NCBI RefSeq assembly: GCF_001540865.1
Contig: NC_033622.1
Span: 4,787,504-4,851,503 of the forward strand
DNA from: Ananas comosus
Taxonomy: Eukaryota > Streptophyta > Magnoliopsida > Poales > Bromeliaceae
Length of the DNA stretch: 64,000 nt
Direction of reading: 5' to 3'
Each line of letters begins with the position of its first letter. The first letter of the stretch is position 1. Positions 52,306-62,660 of this stretch are shown piece by piece. A program made the position numbers and the translations under genes. The notes under the pieces were generated by a model. The model ran no database searches. It saw only the letters and a program-made list of their open reading frames with translations, and had not been told where the DNA came from.

Positions 52306-52798
52306 TTCTCTTCCCTCCATTGGGGTGTGTGTGTGTGGTGGGCTGAGGAAGAAGAAGAAAGGGGAGAAAACCCTTTTTAAAGTCAAACCCCCACCACAAT
52401 ATTACAAGAATGCCACTCTACGCTGGGCACTTTTCGGGCATGGGGTCTGGACTTTGGCCCTAGGGTCTGGACCCCGTAGGTCCAGAAAAACTGCAAATTT
52501 CAGCCTTTTTCAATTTCGCTCCGTTTTGCTTCGTTTTCGCTCCCAGGGTCCCCGATGCATTTCTAATCATTCCGAGAACCCCGAAACACATTTTCGAGCG
52601 CGTTTAGATCAACGTTTCATCCACGCTTCGCCGGATTAGGCCAAAGTTAAACATAGCTACTCGAGTTCCGTTTCTGCGTCCAACTCGCACCGAAAACAAT
52701 CGGATGCACCCGAACTTCACCGAAACTACTCCAAGAAAAGCTTTCCAAACTAATATACACCGTAACTTCATAACTATAGAAGTTCGGTATGTTATAGT
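52306..52798 (-). mobile_element. U3 part of another minus-strand gypsy LTR
   Basis: On the minus strand it starts near ATAACATACCGAACTTC at about 52797, similar to the TGTAACATACC start at 31773. Its U3 has GGGTCTGGACCC-type inverted repeats (52456-52490). It ends in GA-rich leader at about 52340. Confidence 0.5.
52456..52490. repeat. GGGTC-TG-GACCC inverted repeats in U3
   Basis: GGGTCTGGACTTTGGCCC followed by AGGGTCTGGACCCC; a further GGTCCAG follows. This is a third palindrome type at the U3 position. Confidence 0.7.
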
Positions 52799-52947
52799 GC
52801 TTTTAACATTCTAACCACCCATCAAAATTGATGGATGGTTTGGAAGTTAGGAGCATGATGGCTGTTGTACTCTTAATAGCACAGTAGCCCTACTCTCTCT
52901 CTCTATATATATATAAAAAGAGAGGGAGAGAGAGAAAGAGAGAGAGT
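52799..52947. repeat. Transposon end fragment and (CT)n(AT)n(GA)n microsatellite
   Basis: CACAGTAGCCCTAC at about 52871-52884 resembles the outer end of the Mutator-like elements at 58535 and 60783. It is followed by (CT)n, (AT)n and (GA)n. Confidence 0.45.
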
Positions 52948-53480
52948 TGAGCTGGAATACTATCGGTAGCAAATGGGCTCTGTTGCCACCCATTTGTTTT
53001 CAATAATGGAGCCCCCAAATCGATGATCAGTACAATTGAACATGATTTATATCATTTGATGCATGTAGAAACCAAATTTCATGCTTTTCTGATATTGTTC
53101 TCTTGTCCATCAAGTAGGCATAAAAATGAATGACTGAAAATGCATATCCTTTAAAAACTGATGATAGGAGTTTGGCAATCAAGATCAAGAGTATAGATCT
53201 TATTTCAAATAGTTCAAAGAATTTTCTAATAAAAATCCAATTGATTTGGATATCTTTATACTGTTAAACGAGAAAATATCTCATATCGGCTATTAAAAGT
53301 ACAGATTTTAAAACCCTTTAATTATTAGGGCAATGATGTTGAAAAATTTTGAAACTTGATTTCTACATACTTCAAGTGGTATAGATCATGTTCAATGGTG
53401 CCGATCGTTGATTTGGAGGCTCCATTATCGAAAACAATTAGGTGGCAACGGAGCCCGTTTGCTATCAATAGCATTCCAGC

Positions 53481-53483
<3 letters not shown>
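52948..53483. mobile_element. Long-TIR Mutator-like non-autonomous element 1
   Basis: TGAGCTGGAATACTATCGGT at the left and its diverged reverse complement ending at 53483 start terminal inverted repeats of more than 100 bp. Both arms contain the phrases TGTTGCCACC and TGGAGCC(C/T)CCAAATC, an ACGATC-type box and TTGAACATGAT. The 536 bp are non-coding. Outside both ends lie (GA)n/(TC)n then (AT)n, themselves mirror images. Confidence 0.72.
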
Positions 53484-53576
<93 letters not shown>

Positions 53577-53577
53577 T
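53484..53577. repeat. (TC)n(TA)n(GA)n microsatellite between two elements
   Basis: A symmetrical TC/TA/GA tract. It is a palindrome at low resolution and joins the ends of two related elements. Confidence 0.9.
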
Positions 53578-53700
53578 TGAGCTAGAATACTCTCAAAAGC
53601 ACCATGAAGGTGGTGCTTTTGAGTTTTTAGCCATTGGATGGAGAGATGTGAGGTTGAGATGATGGTGGTAAATGGTGGTAGGTGGTGGTAGGTGGAATAG
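53578..53700. mobile_element. Terminus of a second long-TIR element, with strong hairpin
   Basis: TGAGCTAGAATAC repeats the element-1 end. It is followed by a hairpin with 12-bp perfect arms, CTCAAAAGCACC (53592-53603) and GGTGCTTTTGAG (53612-53623), and a GGTGGTAGGTGGTGGTAGG minisatellite near 53670-53690. The partner end is not identified. Confidence 0.55.
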
Positions 53701-54479
53701 TGTTTGATCCAAGGGCTATTAGTAATCAAGAGTTAGTCTTACAAAAGTCTTATTTCGAACATAGTCATTTTTAAAACGTAAGATCTGAATATCAATTGGT
53801 TAGGTTCTGTACTTCTTTAATTATTAGAACTAGCTAGTGTCTAACTCAATTTATAATATACAGGGATAATGACTTTGAGATCCTCGCCAGGTAGTGGAGG
53901 AGGGTGGACACTATCACTTTAGTCTGCACTACACTTCAGATTAGCCGTATTTTTTTCTTCGATTGCCTATTGGGGGAAATTTTTACTTATCGATATTTTG
54001 AGTCCCATCGTGTTTAGGGAGTCCTCCTGATTTAGACCTTGAACGAAGTCTGGTTGCTCGTTAACTCTCGTTCCTAACTCATTGAAGGGTTTTCTTCAAG
54101 AAGAACTCTCTCTCTGCGCACTTTTTTGATTCTCATGTTACCTAGTTGCCATTTCCGAAAGCGCTTTGATTCGAAAATGACCATTACAACTTGTTTATTT
54201 TACTGCAGATTTTCGAAACTATTTACTGACTCGATTATCAAATTTATACACATAGGATTGTGTTCGAAAATGATAGAAGTCCATTCAAATCAGTATGAAA
54301 TTTTGATACAAAATTATTCAGCCTCACTCTCATCTACAACAGATGCTTAAGTATTTTATTCCGATGATCAGCAGTTCAATTTTGCTGCTATTCACATTTG
54401 TTTAATGGATATTTTTAATTTTTCAGCCCGTTTAAAATAATTGATTTTGAGTTCATTTCGATTGCTAGGTAAATGATAT

Positions 54480-54619
54480 CGCAAAAAATCGTAAAATTTA
54501 TTTTCATAGAAACTCAATACGCTAGATCAAGTTTAACGAGCCGATCGTCCATTCAGAAGCTCCAGATCATCGAAAATGGCCCTCACGGAGCCGTGCTCCT
54601 GACGAAGCACTAGCAGCGC

Positions 54620-54622
<3 letters not shown>
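54480..54622. mobile_element. Right terminus of another long-TIR element
   Basis: Reading inwards from 54622 on the minus strand: an AGTGCTTCGTCAGGAGCAC hairpin, TTTTCGATGATCTGGAGCTT, then GATCGGCTCGTTAAACTTGA. The order matches the fixed subterminal box of elements 3-5. The left end is not recognised. Confidence 0.5.
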
Positions 54623-54655
<33 letters not shown>

Positions 54656-56500
54656 ATAATCTTATTTAATCTATTATCATATATATAGTGATATCAAATT
54701 AGGTGGTAATCTATTAAATAGTTAAAACATTCTTTTGCCTATCAGATTTTTACGATTTTAAAAACCCTTGACTGTTCAAAAATCTCTGGCGTAGCAAAAT
54801 TAACAGGGGTTATTAAGCATGATATAATAGATCACTTTCGGTCTTGAGAAATCTCGAAAGAGTATTTAAGCTTATATTGGAAGTGTTCACTTATCGCCTC
54901 GTCTTCGACGTGGTCTCCACTGGGTGAACATATAGCTTATTTAATCCATCTTGAGAGTCTTAGGAAATAAATGTAAAGAAGTTTGTTTGATGTTCCAAGG
55001 CTAAAAGAACTTACGGTATCACAATGTCGATTATTGCTACCACACTAGATTATCAGCAAAATGACGTGCACGGCTAACATAATAATATAGTAGGATTTAA
55101 TACATAAAAAAGTTTTCATATGTAATTTTATAACCACAAAAAATTTTCTAATTAATCTTTATTAATTATTAAAACAAAATAAAAAAAAGCCCATAATAGG
55201 TGGTACAAATTTCATTATAACTTTTCAGAAAACAGGATGGAAAATAAAATGGGAAAGTCCGGCAAATAAAAATATGGACAATTAATCTATTAGGGGTGAT
55301 ATTAAAGTACACAAGCTAAGGGAGAAAAATAAATTTTGGACTAGAAAGTAAATATGTCAATTAATGCAAACTTTCATGATGCTCTGATTAATCTAAACAT
55401 AGGAATTCGTAGGCAAAATAATTTACATTTTACATTATTGATGGTGCGAAATAGTAGTATAACTAAATATTGATATGAAAAATTTAGCAAATGACTATTA
55501 ATTATTATAAGCGATATTTAATGAGGTACAACTAAATTTCATATTTTGAACAAATTAGAATAAGCAGGGCATATATTATGTTTTACGCTACTATCGTTTT
55601 AATTCAAAAATTATTATGGATGATTGTTTTCAAGAAATATAAAGAAAAAAAATTTGTTGCCGATGAGAGTAGAAGGAGAGTTACAATGGATGTAAGTGAC
55701 GTCAGACAGGCATCAGGGGAAAAAAAATAATAGATATGAAATATAGAAATATAATTCTTACCAAGAAATTACATTAGGGGCTTTATGCAAAAACACAATG
55801 AATAGGATTTAAATAATATGTTTTACTATTTTTAATTTAGTTATTTAATAATCTTGTCAAAAACAGCAAATCTAATTGACAGAACGTGTTTCTTCATTAA
55901 TACGATAATTTTATTTTTTAAATAATTAATTAATTGCCATACGGAACTTCTGAGTCTTTTGCGACATTTTTTTTATCTGGATATTGTTATAATACGATTT
56001 CAATAATTCGACAACAGGGATTCTTCGAATGAATATGTCGCAAACACTAATTTTAAATAATTAGATTACTCTACCAACGTGCGATTTTGAGTTGTCATGT
56101 TATCTGACCATATACGCAATTTCTGGTTTAGTTTCGATGTTTATATATATCCTGATACTTACTCAGACATTTGTAGTCTTGAACGTTAGATTATTGGTCG
56201 GAACCAATAGAGTATTTAACATATTATTTAAATTAATTTTCATCCTTATTATTTTTAACATATTATACTGCCACATATGTATTTGAGTTTAGACCTTTTT
56301 TTTTCGCAACTAACATTTCAAATAATTCGCAACAGATTATTGCTTATTATCGCAACAATAATTTTAAATAATTAATTATCTGCCAATACGAAATTTGAGT
56401 TTGCAACAGATTATTTCCACCGCGAAAAAATAATTCGCCAATAATTTTAAATAATTAATTAAACCAATAATTTCAAATAATTCGTAACCAAATATCTATA
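54623..56500. other. AT-rich intergenic DNA; no gene
   Basis: Starts with (TA)n. A short reading at 54986-55048 (FDVPRLKELTVSQCRLLLPH) looks like a scrap of leucine-rich repeat but stands alone. From 55900 to 56480 the phrase TTTAAATAATTA...CTGCCAATACGAAATTTGAG recurs four or five times in decayed form. Confidence 0.4.
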
Positions 56501-56508
56501 TTTGAGTT

Positions 56509-56543
56509 TGACACGTGGCAAGCATATAGAAAGTCACGTGTCA
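56509..56543. repeat. Inverted repeat of two G-boxes
   Basis: TGACACGTG (56509-56517) and CACGTGTCA (56535-56543) are perfect 9-bp arms, 17 bp apart, each containing a CACGTG G-box. Confidence 0.85.
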
Positions 56544-56615
56544 GCTTCTCACATAGGGTTCATTAAGGGTTCTACTTTTATATATAGTAATAGATAATAG
56601 ATAGTAGCCCAGTCC

Positions 56616-56700
<85 letters not shown>
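56616..56700. repeat. (CT)n(TA)n microsatellite
   Basis: A pure CT run followed by a TA run at the left edge of element 3. Confidence 0.95.
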
Positions 56701-56704
<4 letters not shown>

Positions 56705-57213
56705 GGCTACTATTATCTATAGTACCGGAGCTTCGATACTATAGTTTTGTTTTCGATCTTAGGGTGTCCAAATTAACGATCCACACCGTTAAATATGATC
56801 TATGGTATATGAAGTTTTTAGGAATAAAATTTTAGTTTTTTTTGACATTGTTAACTTAGTAAATAAATTATGTCAAAATGGACGGTGGAAATTGAATAAT
56901 CTTTAAAATTTGAGTATAGGGCTTTTAAATTCAAGATCAAAAATGTTAAACTTAATCTAGATATTTTAAAGTATTTTCTATCAAAATTTGAAGAAATTTA
57001 GATTCTTCTACACCGTTAAACTTCAAACTCGCTATAGTAGCCATTGAAAATTGACAATTTTGAAATGGTTTGATCATAAAGTAAATTATGTCAAAAAAAA
57101 TATAAAATCCTAGATTTGTTTTAACGGTGTGGATCGTTGATTTGAACACCCTAAAATCGAAAACGGGACTATAGTACCGGAGCTCCGGTACTATAGATAA
57201 TATAGGAGACTAG
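56701..57213. mobile_element. Long-TIR Mutator-like non-autonomous element 3
   Basis: Left arm: TATTATCTATAGTACCGGAG, then CTTCGATACTATAG, TTTTCGAT, TTAGGGTGT and ACGATCCACACCGTTAAA. The right arm is the reverse complement with few differences. A perfect 28-bp palindrome centred on GGAGCTCC lies at 57169-57196. The 513 bp are non-coding. (TA)n flanks both ends, so the target duplication cannot be read. Confidence 0.78.
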
Positions 57214-57277
<64 letters not shown>

Positions 57278-57282
57278 TCCCG
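57214..57282. repeat. (TA)n microsatellite
   Basis: A pure TA run between element 3 and the next element end. Confidence 0.95.
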
Positions 57283-57302
57283 CTATGGTGCTTGTAAAAG
57301 TA

Positions 57303-58121
57303 NNNNNNNNNNNNNNNNNNNNNNNNNNNNNNNNNNNNNNNNNNNNNNNNNNNNNNNNNNNNNNNNNNNNNNNNNNNNNNNNNNNNNNNNNNNNNNNNNN
57401 NNNNNNNNNNNNNNNNNNNNNNNNNNNNNNNNNNNNNNNNNNNNNNNNNNNNNNNNNNNNNNNNNNNNNNNNNNNNNNNNNNNNNNNNNNNNNNNNNNNN
57501 NNNNNNNNNNNNNNNNNNNNNNNNNNNNNNNNNNNNNNNNNNNNNNNNNNNNNNNNNNNNNNNNNNNNNNNNNNNNNNNNNNNNNNNNNNNNNNNNNNNN
57601 NNNNNNNNNNNNNNNNNNNNNNNNNNNNNNNNNNNNNNNNNNNNNNNNNNNNNNNNNNNNNNNNNNNNNNNNNNNNNNNNNNNNNNNNNNNNNNNNNNNN
57701 NNNNNNNNNNNNNNNNNNNNNNNNNNNNNNNNNNNNNNNNNNNNNNNNNNNNNNNNNNNNNNNNNNNNNNNNNNNNNNNNNNNNNNNNNNNNNNNNNNNN
57801 NNNNNNNNNNNNNNNNNNNNNNNNNNNNNNNNNNNNNNNNNNNNNNNNNNNNNNNNNNNNNNNNNNNNNNNNNNNNNNNNNNNNNNNNNNNNNNNNNNNN
57901 NNNNNNNNNNNNNNNNNNNNNNNNNNNNNNNNNNNNNNNNNNNNNNNNNNNNNNNNNNNNNNNNNNNNNNNNNNNNNNNNNNNNNNNNNNNNNNNNNNNN
58001 NNNNNNNNNNNNNNNNNNNNNNNNNNNNNNNNNNNNNNNNNNNNNNNNNNNNNNNNNNNNNNNNNNNNNNNNNNNNNNNNNNNNNNNNNNNNNNNNNNNN
58101 NNNNNNNNNNNNNNNNNNNNN
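57303..58121. other. Assembly gap (819 N)
   Basis: Unknown bases. The 20 bp before it (GTCCCGCTATGGTGCTTGTA) look like another element end. Confidence 0.99.
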
Positions 58122-58540
58122 AAATTAAATTTCATAATTTTTCGACATCATTTACCTTACGATCAAAAGCTCACAAAATTGATAATTTTTAACGGCCGGT
58201 ATGGAATACTTGCTAGTTTAATGGTGCAAAAGAATCGGAATAGGTTGAATTTTTGATAAAAAATTCTATTCACTACCTAGATAAAGATCAATAATTCCGA
58301 TCTTAAATTGAAGGATCTGATCATCCAATTTTTAAGACATCGTTCGATTTTGACCGTTCATTTTATGCCCGCTTGATGGACTTTATTATGATTTCAAAAA
58401 ATTACGAAATTTATTTTTTAGAAGTTTCAAATACTCTAGATCATATTTAATGGAGTGGATCGTCGATTCGGAAGCTCCATCATTGAAAACAACTTATGAG
58501 TACGAAGGACCCAATACTCATAATAGTATAGTAGCCCTAC
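58122..58540. mobile_element. Long-TIR Mutator-like element 4, right two thirds
   Basis: It is closely similar to 60380-60783 over its whole length (TTTCATAATTTTTCGACATC, TTAACGGCCGGTATGG, GACATCGTTCGATTTTGACC). It ends CTCATAATAGTATAGTAGCC like element 5. The left end is lost in the gap. Confidence 0.78.
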
Positions 58541-60235
58541 TATATACATATATATATAGGCATTCTTTCGAAACTCTAATTCTCAAATTATACCCTATTC
58601 TAAAAAAGACTTTACAAAAAGGCCCCGGGTAAAATCATGACAAAAAAAGAGAAAGGAATGGTGAAACGGGAGAAGGCGAAGAGAGAGAAAAAAAACAAAT
58701 GAGAGAGAGGAGGGAGAAAGGGGATAAAAATAATTTGGTCAGTTTATTAAAAATTCAGATCTGATCTATAAAATCTGAAAAACTATCTTATTTTTGCAAA
58801 AACATAAAACCAATGAACTTTTTAGGCAAATTGGCCATTTATTATTGTACAGAATAGTCCAGAGGTTTGCCCTTTCGAACCCTATAGGCTATAGCTTAGT
58901 TTTGGCGTTAGCCAGTTCCCGATCAACTTTATAGTCTCTGGCCACCCTTATCCCATCGTCCAAAAATAGAGGGTAAGAGGGTAAGGGTGGCACAGAGACA
59001 AAGAGTTGATGTTTTTGAGACTGAGTTGTTGAGGGCTTGAGTGCTCTAGGCTGAACAGAGGATAAGACAAGTGACAGATGGCAAAATATTTTTTGCTGGG
59101 GAAAAAAAATCTTTGAAGTTTAGACAGAATTTGACATATTTCTTTTCTTATCAAAAATAGCAAAATATTAGGTATAAATTCAACTCAAGAACTTCCAATT
59201 TCAACTAGTCAAATCCAAAATGGACTATCTATATAAATATATGAATCCAGAGTTAGGATCCAGGTGGTGGGAAGGGGAAGCGGGAGGGGCTAGGGTTGGG
59301 GTTGGGGGTGGGTGTGGGGGCCCACTTGAGGGGGGTGGGCATAGTTCTTTTTTTTATTTTTTACTTTAATTTTTCTCTCTCCTCTGATTTGGACCGTAAA
59401 ATTAGGCTTATTTTTTTTTAATCTAATCTATTTTTGCTCTCTCTCATTATAAAAATTTAAAATATATAATTATTTATACATAACTTTTAAATAGTTTAGA
59501 TTGTATATATTAATATAAATTTTAGTTTTATAATATTAATCAATTAGATAGATTGTACAATAAAAATAAAAGAGAGATTGATGAAGTTTATCTTAATTAG
59601 TTATTTTAATAAATTTAGTTGCAAAAATTACATGAAGTATGCTAACTAAATCAGTAAACCTAAATGACGCATTCAAATTTTGAAAAAAATATCATTGACT
59701 AATTCAAATCTAATACATAAGAAGATTAGATAGTAAAAATAAAATTTTAAAAGGTTGGATAGCTGATTTAATATGGTTCGTATTTCAGAAAAACTCTATA
59801 TGATTTTACTTTGATTTTAATATCAAACTTTAATACTATATTTATATTGTGATAAACGATCAATTTCATATTTAAAATATTTTGGAACATCCAAAATATG
59901 ATTGGCCGACTTTTAATTTTAACAATTAGGTATTTTAAAATTTATTAGATAGTTTAACGTATTCTTTACTCGAATAAAATTACTGATTAAATAAAACTGA
60001 TCAATGATAAACTTTGCCTTCTTATGAAATAAAATTAAAATAGAAAAAGGATAAATTACATTTTGGTCCTCAAACTATAAGACGCATGACAATTTAGTCC
60101 TCAAATTTAAATGGGTTATTTTTTCTTAGCTCAAACTATAAGGTACCAGATGCTTTAGAGCTCATACTTTAATTATTTATAATTTTTAGCTCAAATTACG
60201 TGGAATATGACATTTTAATACTCAACTTTTACTAC
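58541..60235. other. Intergenic DNA; no gene
   Basis: AT-rich with purine-rich patches (58640-58720) and a G-rich stretch (59265-59340). Phrases such as TTTTGGTCCTCAAACTATAA near 60062-60080 suggest a decayed MITE. No frame is supported. Confidence 0.4.
59265..59340 (+). repeat. G-rich tract with G-quadruplex potential
   Basis: It contains more than eight G-runs of three or longer, including GGGTTGGGGTTGGGGGTGGG, in otherwise AT-rich DNA. Confidence 0.8.
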
Positions 60236-60244
60236 TATTATAAA

Positions 60245-60790
60245 GGGTCCGGCTACTATACTATTATGAGTACGATTGCCCTCGTACTCATAAGTTGTTT
60301 TTGATGATAGAGCTTCCAAACCGACGATCCACACCGTTAAACGTTATTTACAGCATTTAAAACTTCTAGAAATCAAATTTTATAATTTTTCGACATCATT
60401 TACCTTACGATCAAGAGGTCACAAATTTGACAATTTTTAACGGCCGGTATGGGATACTTGCTAGTTTAACGGTGTAAAAGAATCGGAATTTGTTGAATTT
60501 TTGATAGAAAATTCTATTCACTACATAGATAAAGATCAATAACTCCGATCTTGAATTGAAGGATCCGATTATCCTTTTTTAGGACGTCGTTCGATTTTGA
60601 CCGTTCATTTTATGCCCACTTGATGGACTTTATTATGATTTCGAAAATTTACAAAATTTATTTTCTAGAAATTTCAAATACTCTAGATCATATTTAACAG
60701 AGTGGATCGTCGATTCGAAAGCTGCATCATTGAAAACAACTTATGAGTATGAGGGCTCCAATACTCATAATAGTATAGTAGCCATGGCCC
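60245..60790. mobile_element. Long-TIR Mutator-like non-autonomous element 5, with 9-bp target duplication
   Basis: The flanks are perfect 9-bp direct repeats TATTATAAA (60236-60244 and 60791-60799), the target-duplication length typical of Mutator-like elements. The ends read GGGTCCGGCTACTATACTAT and, reverse-complemented, GGGCCATGGCTACTATACTA. Inverted arms extend about 110 bp through a hairpin (60265-60275 with 60282-60292), GTTGTTTT(T/C)(G/A)ATGAT and the ACGATCCAC(A/T)C(C/T)GTTAAA box. The 546 bp are non-coding. Confidence 0.88.
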
Positions 60791-60799
60791 TATTATAAA

Positions 60800-61401
60800 T
60801 ATAATTTATTATTCTTATAATTTCTCTCTTATTCCTTCTTTATCTTTATTATGTTTTTATTTTTATGCTTTTACTACAGCCTTTTTTACTACAACTGCTT
60901 CTGCTGCTTCTTCAATTTTTTTTATTTGTATTATTTTTTGTTCTTTGACGTTTTTTTTTTGTTTCTTCTTTTTTTTAGCTTTATTTATTTTTATGGAATC
61001 CACCCACTGCAATGGACGGTCTATCTTCACTAGTAGTTCATAAAAGGTCAGAACCAATACAACAGAAACCTTCTTTAGGTACGTCGTATCTACATATTAA
61101 CATCAACAATGTTAGCAGCCGCTAAACAATCCCAACAAAAAAGAGTCTAACATCTAGAACACCGACAGAACTGACTGGAAAATGTTTTCTTGATTCGTAC
61201 TGGCAAGAAAAAAGGACTAGCTTACCAAACACAATAGTTTATTATTAGAATTCTCCAGAAAAAGAAGCAATATAGAACACTTGTTGATAAAAATAACTTT
61301 CAAGGGCGCAATCTAAAGCAACAAGACAAACTCTCTTTTTTTTTCTTTTTTTTTTTTTCGTGCTAAAGCACAAGCACAATTCAGTCACAAACGCAATCAA
61401 A
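60800..61401. other. 3' region of the kinase gene and T-rich intergenic DNA
   Basis: Low-complexity T-rich sequence (60800-60990) makes spurious hydrophobic frames. The part nearest 61401 is probably the 3' UTR of the minus-strand kinase gene. Confidence 0.4.
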
Positions 61402-62657
61402 CTATCTAACTGGCAATGCTGTTTCAGCGAGCGAATCGATTTCTTGTTTCACATCCACCCCAGTATCCTTAGACATACAATCTGAGCTGTCATCTAGACC
61501 AGATGTTTTCTGCGAGCACACTGTCGGTTCCAGCCTAAACATCTCGTCACTTTCTAAACTTGATACCTTCTCCTTTGACTCCCCTTTCAGCAAGCCCACT
61601 ACTTCAAGCATTGTGGGCCGCCTTTCCGGCTTACTCTGTGTACAAACAAGCCCGACAAGCACTAATCTCTTCAATTCTTCCTCAACGTAGTTACCGTTTA
61701 GCTTTGGATCAGCTATTTCACTGAACCTCCCCTCCCTCGCCAAAGGAAGAGCCCAATCACTTATTGCTAGCTTCTGTGTGGGACTTAAATTTTCAATGGG
61801 TCTTTTCCCACTAGCGAGCTCTAAAAGAAGTACTCCGAAGCTGTAAACATCACAACTCTCTGAGGCCTTTCCAAACATTGCGTATTCAGGGGCTAGATAT
61901 CCGAGAGTGCCTTTTACTTTTGTAGTAACATGAGTTGCGCCGTCAGGAATGAGTTTTGCAAATCCAAAATCGGCAACACGTGCCTGAAAGTCTGAATCTA
62001 GTAAGACATTGCTTGCTTTTATGTCCCTGTGGATTATATGAGGTGTTGCATGGTGGTGGAGATAACTGCAAAGAAACGAAAGGTTAAGTTCATTTCCCGG
62101 CGTGCTACAGATCTTACAAAAATTATACAGACAGCCATCCAACTAATAGGCCATTTTGGAAGAGATCCCTGAACTTTTTTTTTTTTTTTTTTTTTTGATT
62201 TTAGGCAATTCTTTGTAGCCCTGTCAGAATTTAAAGTTTCCTGCAAACGAAAGTTACAGAACACTTTGTTGAATAATAGAATATCTTTATTTAAGTTATA
62301 CACTGCTATATCTAAAATGTCACGAAAACTGTTAAGTTGAGAGAGGAGTTATCTTGCTAGCTGTAGATAGTGGCGTATGAAAGAATTAACTTACGCAATT
62401 CCGTTAGCCGATCCGATAGCTATCGACATTCGCCTGCCCCAGTTGAGAAGGCACTCAGCAGAGTGCGTTCCGTGAAGATGTGAGAGTAAACTCAAGTTGG
62501 GCATGTAGTCATACACTATAAGGCGTTCCTGCCCCTCGGCACAAGAACCCCGTAGACTCAGGAGGTTCTTATGCTTTACTTTTCCCAGAACCTCAACCTC
62601 AATAGAAAATTCTTGTTCGGCCTTGTTGCTCAAAACTTTGAGTCTTTTTACAGCGAT
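61402..62657 (-). CDS. PTI1-like receptor-cytoplasmic kinase, last two exons
   Basis: Two exons on the minus strand, 62657-62395 and 62065-61402, join at GC/GTAAGT and TTTGCAG and give 308 residues plus stop in one frame. The first residues IAVKRLK carry the ATP-anchoring lysine. Then come HKNLLSLRGSCAEGQERLIV, the catalytic loop HRDIKASN (residues 100-107), DFG (120-122), GTLGYLAPEYA (APE 146-148), DVYSFGVLLLELASGKRP and a Ser/Asp-rich tail to 308. The CAEGQERL and HSAECLL segments are characteristic of the PTI1-like tyrosine-protein kinase group (At3g15890-like). These are probably membrane-associated serine/threonine kinases in stress signalling; that role is family knowledge. The exon with the glycine-rich ATP loop and N-terminus is not found up to 64000, so it lies beyond the window or in a long intron. 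No damage is seen. Confidence 0.88.
62066..62394 (-). other. Intron of the kinase gene
   Basis: 329 bp with GT-AG ends on the minus strand and a poly-A run (T run on plus at about 62170-62193). It separates the NGIA and YLHHH codons, a split also consistent with the kinase alignment. Confidence 0.8.
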
Positions 62658-62660
62658 CTA

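Noticed and set aside
54986..55048. Leucine-rich-repeat remnant of a resistance gene
   Set aside because: Only about 20 residues read plausibly, with stops on both sides; it could be chance.
60851..61033. A hydrophobic 60-codon frame rich in Phe and Leu
   Set aside because: It translates T-rich low-complexity DNA.
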